64,000 bases of DNA from Benincasa hispida (lineage: Eukaryota > Streptophyta > Magnoliopsida > Cucurbitales > Cucurbitaceae): positions 67,466,973 to 67,530,972 of the forward strand of contig NC_052360.1 of assembly GCF_009727055.1 (NCBI RefSeq), read 5' to 3'. Position numbers and translations under genes: made by a program. The notes below the pieces were generated by a model, which had not been told where the DNA came from, searched no databases, and worked only from the letters and a program-made list of their open reading frames with translations. This document shows positions 56,879 through 64,000 of the stretch, one piece after another. The first letter of the stretch is position 1. Each line of letters begins with the position of its first letter.

Positions 56879-57620
56879 GGGGCCGTTTGTTTTTTGGAAT
56901 GTAGATAACCGAAGTCTTAGATGTCTAGAATTATATATATTAGGAATTATAGATGTCCAACATCTTTCGATTACCATGTTTGTTTTGTAGGAATATTTTT
57001 GCAGATATCTGGGAATATTTTGATAACTGTGTTTGTTTTGTAGGATTTCTACTCGGGAATGTCTTAAATTTACATAAAGTTCCAAGAATGCCCTTACGAC
57101 TATTTATTACTTTATAATTAATTTGATATAATTTAAACTTATATAACATATTTATTTTTATTAATTTAAATTTTTTTAAAAATTAATACAATATATATTA
57201 TTTTTATATGTTATTTTTCTCAACAAAATAATATATCATAATTTAAGATCTTTTATAAAATAAATTTTAATTTTAATTTTAATTTTAATATATTGTTAAA
57301 AATAATAAGAATGGTGATATAACTAAAAATATATTATACATGTTAATATTATTTATTTTAATTATATAATGCAAATGAATGTTAATATATATATATATAT
57401 GTAAAATAAAATAAAAATGAATGACAAAAAAGTAAAATGGAGATGTTGTCAACTTGGGAATCTGGAAATCCCATGTTTTAGGAGGGCATCTGAAACTCCC
57501 TAGATGCCCTTCGTTTGAGCATCCTTTAGATATCGAGACATCTCACAATACTGCAAAACAAATATGGTAATCCATATGTTCACTTCATGAGAATCTAGGA
57601 TACCCGCAAAACAAATGACC
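56879..57620. mobile_element. MITE with GGGGCCGTTTGTTTT terminal inverted repeats
   Basis: Left end GGGGCCGTTTGTTTTTTGG and right end CCGCAAAACAAATGACC are imperfect inverted copies. Subterminal repeats (GTTTGTTTTGTAGGAAT near 56970, GTTTGTTTTGTAGGATT near 57030) and AT-rich interior, about 740 bp, no ORF. Resembles PIF/Harbinger-type MITEs; target duplication not clear (TTA on the left only). Confidence 0.6.
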
Positions 57621-57954
57621 TGTTTAATTTGTTAGTTTAGGACCTATGTAACTAAATGTCCAAGTATGCTTGAATCAGTCACCCACGTAGTTCTTAAACA
57701 TCTAACCATGTCATTTTTTTATAAAGTTTTTGGTTTTTAAGTTAGGATATGTTCGGGATTCACATGCCTAAAATTACTTTTCTTTTGAAATTGTGATGTT
57801 TGGCAATTATGAGAAAGTAAAAAATCACCTAGTCCAAAATCACCTTACTTGATTTCCTATCAATCAATTGGTAGGTGATTCTAGGATCAAGTATAAAACT
57901 ATGGGGTAGTTTGCAAAAATAAGTGGACTGAAAATTACCGCAAAAATAGGACAG

Positions 57955-58410
57955 TTTTTTTTGTTCTTCGAATCTTTTGTAAAGATTGAACCTTGATATG
58001 CTCTGCGGCGTAGGAAGCTCCACCGAAAGAAGAAGAGGAAATAAGACTCTTAATCCTTGCTTCACTTAAGTTCGGTATATTTGATGAGAACAATAGTCTA
58101 AAGAACCTTGCTCTGAAAGGCTCGTGATTCTCTGCCGAATAGGGCAGGACACCAATCACTAGGGATTGCCCATAGAACGTACTTTAATCTAAGCTATTAC
58201 TTCAGAGTAAGGCACGAGACGAAAGGAAGGTAAACAGGAGAGTTGGTACATAGAACATTACAGATAGAACAGGTATTCTTCTTTTCACATTTATTCTGAA
58301 CTTACAGAGGCCGACTACTTACTTTACGAGAGGCTACTTCTAGCTTCTATAGTAGCCCTTCCACTTTAGTGTAGTTGTAGTTTGTGGCCCATGAAGGCTG
58401 GCTTTTCAAA
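57955..58410. other. Possible organelle (mitochondrial-like) DNA insertion
   Basis: Balanced base composition and lack of A/T runs contrast sharply with the AT-rich DNA on both sides. Words such as CTAGCTTCTATAGTAGCCC and CTCTGCCGAATAGGGC look like plant mitochondrial intergenic DNA. No gene recognised. It ends before a 26-nt poly(T) (58457-58482). Confidence 0.35.
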
Positions 58411-58521
58411 GAGATACTAATCAATTGATTTTGATTTTATCTATTGCACCAAGTGTTTGTTTTTTTTTTTTTTTTTTTTTTTAACTCTCTACCTTAAATG
58501 AATAACTGATAAATAAATTAG

Positions 58522-59282
58522 TATATAAAAGAAAATGAATATTTGATGTAATCAATTTCGATTCATTATTAAGATTGCATTTAAAAATCATTCATGCATT
58601 AGTTCTTACGTTAGTAAACTTTTTCAAATATCAGATTAACCAACCGAACGATTAGATTTAACAATTTTTAAGATTCATACATGTTTACCCGAATAGAATG
58701 TAATTGAAAATATAAATGGATAGACTCGCAAAATGGTAAGGTTGAACTGATACAATTTTAAGACTCATAAGTTAGATGAATTATTAGATTTGATAAAATT
58801 TAGTTATTAGTAAATTAATTCTTTTAAATTAAACAATTAACTAATTTAGTTATAATTAAATTAATTCTTTTAAATTAAACAATTAACTAAAGGTGAGCAT
58901 TTGTAAAATCTCAAGGATAAAATGTAAAATCTTGAAATAGGAGCAAATGGAAATTAAACTCCATACTAAAGAGTAAAAAATGTAATATCTTAAAATTTAA
59001 GGACAAATAGAAATTAAACTAAAAAAAAAAAGGTAAAGATGTAACATTTTAAATTAAACAATTAACTAAAACTAAGCATTGTGCCGTTCAATCAATTTAT
59101 ATTTTCACTTACATTCCATTTGGATAAACATCGTATGAATCTTAAAATTTGTCAAATCTAATCATTTCGATTGGTTAATCTGATATTTGAAAAAGTCTAC
59201 CAACTAAGCATGAATGATTTCTAGATGTAAGCTTAACAATGAATCAAATTGGTTACTTCAAATATTCATTTTCTTTTATATA
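58522..59282. mobile_element. Long-arm foldback element
   Basis: Left arm 58522-58722 (TATATAAAAGAAAATGAATA...) and right arm 59080-59282 (...TATTCATTTTCTTTTATATA) are inverted copies of about 200 nt with roughly 80-85% identity by eye. The interior has three copies of TTAAATTAAACAATTAACTA (near 58833, 58877, 59052). No ORF; TA flanks are possible. It could be a MULE- or Mariner-type MITE. Confidence 0.75.
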
Positions 59283-59710
59283 ATTATTTCTTTATTTAAA
59301 AAAAACTGTATATTTCCGTTTGTTTATGACAAATTTTTTTAGTAATGATAAAAACATATAACATTTTTTAGAACACTATTATTTATGAAATTATTTATTA
59401 AATACATAGAAGTGTTAAAAAAATGTCAAAAGAATAGTTTTAGTCTTAATTGTAATTGAGTTGGTATGCAATAGAATTTGAGGAAGCATAGAACAAGAAA
59501 AAAATCAATGGCCCAAGAGTTATATCCAATTTGCTTTATTAATTAGTTATTCATTTAAGGTGGGGTTATTTAGATAGGGGTGGCTTTAAAAGTTAATTGG
59601 AAGAAGGGGTAGTTTTGAACTTATTTAGGAAAAATGGATAGTTTTTTTGTTCTCATCTGAGTGCGTCTCTTGAAGATACGCACTTTGGAATATTTTATTA
59701 TTTCTTTTTT
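59283..59710. other. AT-rich spacer before the CGATCG array
   Basis: No coding frame. It contains a near-perfect hairpin at 59661-59683 (GTGCGTCTCT / AGATACGCAC). Confidence 0.5.
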
Positions 59711-61155
59711 AGCCCTGTATGTCGCATTTAAAATAATTAAACTGGTCATTCGATAATATTTTATTTATTTTCTTTCCCCGTACGTCGCATTAATCGCACA
59801 CAATCGCTTAGTAAACTATGCGACCATTTAGTAATTATACACGATCGCACACAATCTCTTAGTAAATTATCCATGATCATTTAGTAATTATACACGATCG
59901 CACACAATCGTTTAGTAAATTACTATGCGATCGTTTAGTAAATATACACGATCGCTTAGTAAATTATCCACGATTGTTTAGTAATTATACACGATCGCAC
60001 ACAATCGCTTAGTAAATTATCCACGATCATTTAGTAATTATACACGATCACACACAATCATTTAGTAAATTAATATGTGATCGTTTAGTAAATATACACA
60101 ATCGTTTAAAAAAATGATCATTTAGTAAATATACACAATCGCTTAGTAAACTATGCGATCGTTTAGTAATTAACACGATCGCACACAATCGCTTAGTAAA
60201 TAATCCATGATCGTTTAGTAATTATACACGATCGCACATAAATCGTTTAGTAAATTACTATGCGATCGTTTAGTAATTATACACGATCGTTTAATGCGTC
60301 AATCGGGAATATTTTATTTAGTAAATTACTATGCAATCGTTTAGTAATTTATACACGATCGCTTAGTAAGTTATACACGACCGCTTAGTAATTTTAGCAC
60401 ACATTTATCTAAACGATCGTTTAGTTATTTATTTTCTTAGTTAAATGTACAAGACCAATTGTATTCTACAAATTTAGCACAAATTTATCTAAACGAAAAC
60501 TAACGATAGCGTAACAGTTAGGTAAACGATCGCTTAGTATTATCTAAACGATTGCTTAACAAAACCTAAGCGATCACTTAGTATTAGCCAAACGATCGCT
60601 TTATAAATTAGTACACGATCGCGTAATGGATATCTAAACGATTGCTTAGTAACAGCTAAACGATCGCTTCGTATTATCTAAACGATCGCTTAACAAAACC
60701 TAAACGATCGCTCAGTATTATCTAAACGATCGATTAACAAAACTTAAGTGATTGTTTTATAAATTAGTACACGATCGCGTAATGGATATCTAAACGATCG
60801 CTAATAGTTAGCTAAACGATCGCTTAGTATTATCTAAACGATCGCTTAATATTAGCCAAACGATCGCTTAGTATTAGCCAAACGATCAACAACCTAAGTG
60901 ATTGCGTTATAAATTAGTACACGATCGCGTAATGGATATCTATACGATCGCTAACAGTTAGCTAAACGATCACTTAGTATTAGTCAAACGATCGCTTAGT
61001 ATTAGCCAAACGATTGCATAATGGATATCGAAACGATCGTGGAACAGTTATCTAAACGATCTCTTAGTAATCTCTACATGATCGCTTAACAAAACCTAAA
61101 CGATCGCTTAGTTTTATCTAAACAATCGCTTAGTATTAGCCCTATATGCCGCATT
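59711..61155. repeat. Direct repeats bounding the CGATCG array
   Basis: AGCCCTGTATGTCGCATTT at 59711-59729 and AGCCCTATATGCCGCATTT at 61138-61156 flank the array; a third partial copy (CCCGTACGTCGCATT) lies near 59778. Both outer copies run into an AAAATAATTAAA-like tract. Confidence 0.75.
59788..61137. repeat. CGATCG-core tandem array (AAACGATCGCTTAGTA family)
   Basis: About 1.35 kb of short units around the palindrome CGATCG, often within the longer palindrome AAACGATCGTTT. I count 29 exact CGATCG, against less than one expected by chance. The left half (to about 60420) has units like GCGATCGTTTAGTAATTATA and ACACGATCGCACACAATCG. The right half has TAAACGATCGCTTAGTATTA. A higher-order period of about 150-156 bp appears in the right half: TTATAAATTAGTACACGATC starts at 60601, 60757 and 60907. 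Many degenerate units differ by C-to-T or G-to-A in the CpGs. No reading frame spans it. Confidence 0.9.
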
Positions 61156-61183
61156 TTAAAAAAAAATTAAATCGATCACGCAT

Positions 61184-61216
61184 GCATCAGAGTGAGTTGT
61201 CAACTCACTCTGATGC
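61184..61216. repeat. Perfect 16-bp palindrome
   Basis: GCATCAGAGTGAGTTG, one T, then its exact reverse complement. Placed 28 bases after the right direct repeat of the array. Confidence 0.9.
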
Positions 61217-61259
61217 GCTGCGATCAGAATGCGCCTGTTGAACAGACACATTCGGACCG

Positions 61260-61575
61260 TTCTGACCGAATTTGGCATTTTTTCCCTGGTTTTAGCATAA
61301 AAAATCCCCCATTTTACCTTCATTCCCACAGTTTTCATCTTCTCATTTCACAAATTTCTCTTCCTTTATCGATTTCGTCTTCTTTTTCACAGATTACATC
61401 CTCCTTCACTGATTTCATCTTCCCCTTCACCGAAACCTTCATTTCATCTTCCCCTTCATCAGTGAAGCTCTCATTTCATCTTCACCCAAAACAAAATTTC
61501 CTTCATTTCTTCCACATTCTTCATTTATTTTCAAATACCGATCATTTTCTACCTTCATTTATTTCAGTGTAGTAT
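61260..61575 (+). promoter_or_regulatory. CT-rich leader, candidate promoter/5' UTR of the MULE transposase
   Basis: Strongly pyrimidine-rich (TCATCTTC, CTTCATTTC repeated), typical of plant 5' UTRs, with a TATA-like GCATAAAAAAT near 61295. The sequence then turns AT-rich, with a possible donor (TTTGGTAAGTTG, 61580s), suggesting a 5' UTR intron to about 62840. The open frame at 61192-61572 is probably not a protein. Confidence 0.4.
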
Positions 61576-62849
61576 TTTATTTGGTAAGTTGATATATATA
61601 TATATATATATATTTTTAACTTTGAATTAAGTTTTTGATAATTTTTACTGATTTTTTAATGTTTATTTTGTTTATAGTGGATATTATTCAAGATTTTTTT
61701 AGTAAGTTGGAATATTTGTTAAGGTGCAAAGTTTTATTTGGTAGTGTGCAATATTTTTCTTTTAATAAATTGATATATTTTTTAATAGTTGATATATATT
61801 TTTTATAGTGTGCAATATCTGTAAGTATGTTGATATATTTAATAAATCGATATATTATTTGTTGTTGCTTTTCTGGTTAGTATTTGGTTGATATTTAGAT
61901 TTTTTAAATATTACATCATAGTCTCAAATTATTTATGTTTAAAAATATAAAAAAATAATTAAAAAAAATTAACGTTCTTAATGGAAAAATAAATAAATCT
62001 AAAAATAGGTTGAAATAAAATTTTAACGAATTCTAAAAATAGGTATTTATGTTCTTGATGGAAAAAAAATAAATCTTTTTAAATGTAAAATTTATATTTA
62101 AATCTTTTTTTATTTTGTCAAAATTTTAAAATTTATTAGTAGTTTTTAATGTAAAATTAAGAATATGTGGAGAAAAGAGTAGTGATATTATTTTAAAAAA
62201 ATATATTACATAGTAAAAATAATGGTTTTTTCCATACTTTTAGTAAAAATAATCTAACAGAAATTTTTAAAAATAAAAAATTATCCTTAATTCATGTTGA
62301 AAGAAAATTTTGACGGAATCTAAAATTAGGTATTTAAATATGTTCTTAATGCAAAAAAATAAATCTTTTTAAATGTAAAAGTTATATTTAAATAGTGATA
62401 TTTAAAAAAATAGTGATATTACTTTATTTTATGGAGAAAAGAAAAAAAATATAGAAAAGTTAATAGTTAAGAGTTTAGAAATATATAAAAAAGTTATTAA
62501 TAAAATAATATAATATATTCCTAGTGGCTATTAATGTAAAGTTATTAATATGTTCCTAATATTTACTATTTTACTAAAAAAAAAATATTACGTAGTAAAA
62601 AAATATCCATAATTTTGTATTGACTTTTTTTCTGATGATTAAAGAACAAAGATTCATGTCAATATAAAAGAATATTTATCAATGATTTATGGTCAAATGA
62701 TGATGCATGTCTTAATATTTTGTTTATTTATAAAAAAAAAATTCCTTTATTTGTACATATTAAAAAAAATAGTAATAATACATTAATATTGTTGGCCTAA
62801 TGTATACTTACAAATATTATGATAAATATCAAATTGCATTTGCCAAACT
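61576..62849 (+). other. AT-rich stretch, possible 5' UTR intron of the MULE
   Basis: No coding frame; (AT)n run at 61592-61612; repeated words around TTGATATATTTAATAA and TTCTAAAAATAGGTATTTA. T-rich polarity suits an intron. Confidence 0.4.
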
Positions 62850-64000
62850 ATGATGGACATTGTGGAATTTTTATGTTATATGCATGGAAACATTGTTAAT
62901 AGGCCAAACAGGATAGAATATGATAGGCAACCATTTCTTCTTATAAACATGCATCGTCAAGTTGACTTCAACACATTAATCGATGGATTATGTGATGCAT
63001 TATCCATAAATAGAGATGATGGGGTAGAAGTAATATTTAGATATGGTAGTTATGTAGCGGGATCTACTTTCTATATCCCCATCTCATTACGAAGTGAGAC
63101 TGATGTACGGTTCATGATGAGCAACACTCCATACCCTCCAAATAGAGTTGAACTGTATATATCCAAACCCAGTGTCCCAAGCCCAGCATCAACGAGAGAA
63201 GAAGTTGAAACTACTGTTCAGTTGGAAAGCCATGTTGTGGAGGATGAGCAATGTGATCTAACTATTACCACAAACGACGAAGAAGTTGAAATAGACGATG
63301 ATGATTTCGATCTAGATGAACTACCTGCTTAATTTTATGGCGTACATGAAGTCCTCGAAACATTTACTGAGATAGACCTGAACGAGATGACCATTGAACC
63401 TGATTCGACAACGGGGGATGACAGTAATATGGGGTATGATTCACTGCTTAAGGGGATGATATTCAATTCCAAATTAGATTTAAAAAATGCAATGAAAAAC
63501 TATTCAATCATTCGACATCAAAATTTTGAAGTCATTGAGATGAAGAAAAGAACATGGGATGTCAGGTGCAAGAGATATGGCAATGGGTGCACGTAGAGAC
63601 TTCGCGCTATTTGCCGTAAAAAATACGGTAAATTTGAAATCACTCAGTACAATGACCCGCATTCTTGTGTGTATGCAAGACTGAGTCGGGATCACAATCA
63701 ATTGGAATCAGATCTAATTGCATATGAGGTAAGCAGCATAGTGAAAAAAATCCGTCAGTTGACATCAAAACATTATAAGATATTATCTTGAAATAGTATG
63801 GTTATTCCGTCAGTTACTGGAAAGTGTGGGACGGAAGAAGAAAGGCAATTGCAAAGATATTCGGAGATTAGATCGAATCGTACAATTTGCTGCCTAAATG
63901 GATGAATATCTTGCAAATCAGAAATCCCGGTGCAGTCATCCATTGGAGACTAAATGAGGTGGATTGTGATGAAAGGCTTGTAATGTTCAGTAGCGTGTTT
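62850..64000 (+). pseudogene. MuDR/MULE-type transposase, N-terminal part, runs off the window
   Basis: 62850-63332 opens MMDIVEFLCYMHGNIVN and holds the plant MULE N-terminal domain, followed by an acidic stretch (NDEEVEIDDDDFDLDELP) to a TAA. The same frame resumes at 63387-63596: GMIFNSKLDLKNAMKNYSII and WDVRCKRYGNGCT, the MuDR DNA-binding domain, where TGG (Trp) has become TAG. It continues RLRAICRKKYGKFEITQYND and HSCVYARLSRDHNQLES. Near 63780 the frame shifts, after which YWKVWDGRRKAIAKIFGD, another Trp-to-stop, ESYNLLPKWMNIL and VIHWRLNEVDCDERL continue to the edge. The catalytic DDE core would lie beyond the window. With three stops and one frameshift it cannot make full-length transposase. 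Such proteins cut and paste Mutator-like elements. Confidence 0.85.

Noticed and set aside
59788..61137. CRISPR-like array
   Set aside because: Units are short, degenerate and continuous without unique spacers, and the genome is clearly a plant's.
61192..61572. 126-codon ORF in the CT-rich leader
   Set aside because: Ser/Phe/Leu-rich low-complexity translation of a pyrimidine tract; better explained as 5' UTR.

Overview
This is nuclear DNA from a flowering plant, very probably a eudicot and possibly a cucurbit. The reasons are the plant LTR-retrotransposon families, AT-rich intergenic DNA with plant-type foldback elements, and a four-exon flavanone 3-hydroxylase-like gene. The cucurbit assignment rests on my memory of these repeat families and is unverified. 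There are no operons, CRISPR arrays, rRNA genes or other prokaryotic features. Most of the window is transposable element, much of it nested; I see one apparently intact host gene.

Layout. 1-2635: the 3' end of a Ty3/gypsy chromovirus (Gypsy-1), with integrase, chromodomain and 3' LTR. It sits inside the 5' LTR of a Ty1/copia element (Copia-A, about 2636-19133). The same LTR was also hit by a minus-strand gag-only gypsy element (3817-12626), whose two LTRs each carry a further solo LTR (4544-6654 with perfect GTTGC target duplications; 10243-12334 with GCAAGC). Copia-A has lost nearly all of gag-pol: its leader joins directly to the last part of RNase H. Its 3' LTR is split by another minus-strand LTR (15671-17558). 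19134-23510: a gag scrap and two related LTRs in opposite orientation, with a 35-bp-arm hairpin. 23654-37268: a full-length but decayed 13.6-kb Copia-B flanked by CCATG target duplications. Its 5' LTR contains an inverted patch and its leader contains a gypsy LTR plus primer site (Gypsy-2). 38644-43403: decayed Copia-C.

44400-47960: the F3H-like gene on the minus strand, with its own TATA box and poly(A) signal. One intron is GC-AG; its introns host a foldback element and SINE-like sequences. 48000-59700: AT-rich intergenic DNA with SINE-like copies, foldback/MITE elements, a solo copia LTR (51101-53169) splitting a decayed retroelement-type ORF, and a possible organelle-DNA insertion near 58000-58400.

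59710-61216: a 1.35-kb array built on the palindromic core CGATCG (29 exact copies by hand count), bounded by direct repeats and followed by a perfect 16-bp palindrome. It lies upstream of a MuDR/MULE-type transposase pseudogene (62850 to the window edge). The same motif recurs in short clusters in several copia LTRs of this window. This array, its sharing with the LTRs and its position beside the transposase are the least conventional signals here.

How the parts relate. The retroelement genes are dead (stops, frameshifts, zinc-knuckle Cys-to-Tyr changes, Trp-to-stop changes), in a pattern compatible with decay of methylated cytosine. The F3H-like gene, with catalytic residues intact, sits between two retroelement-rich blocks.
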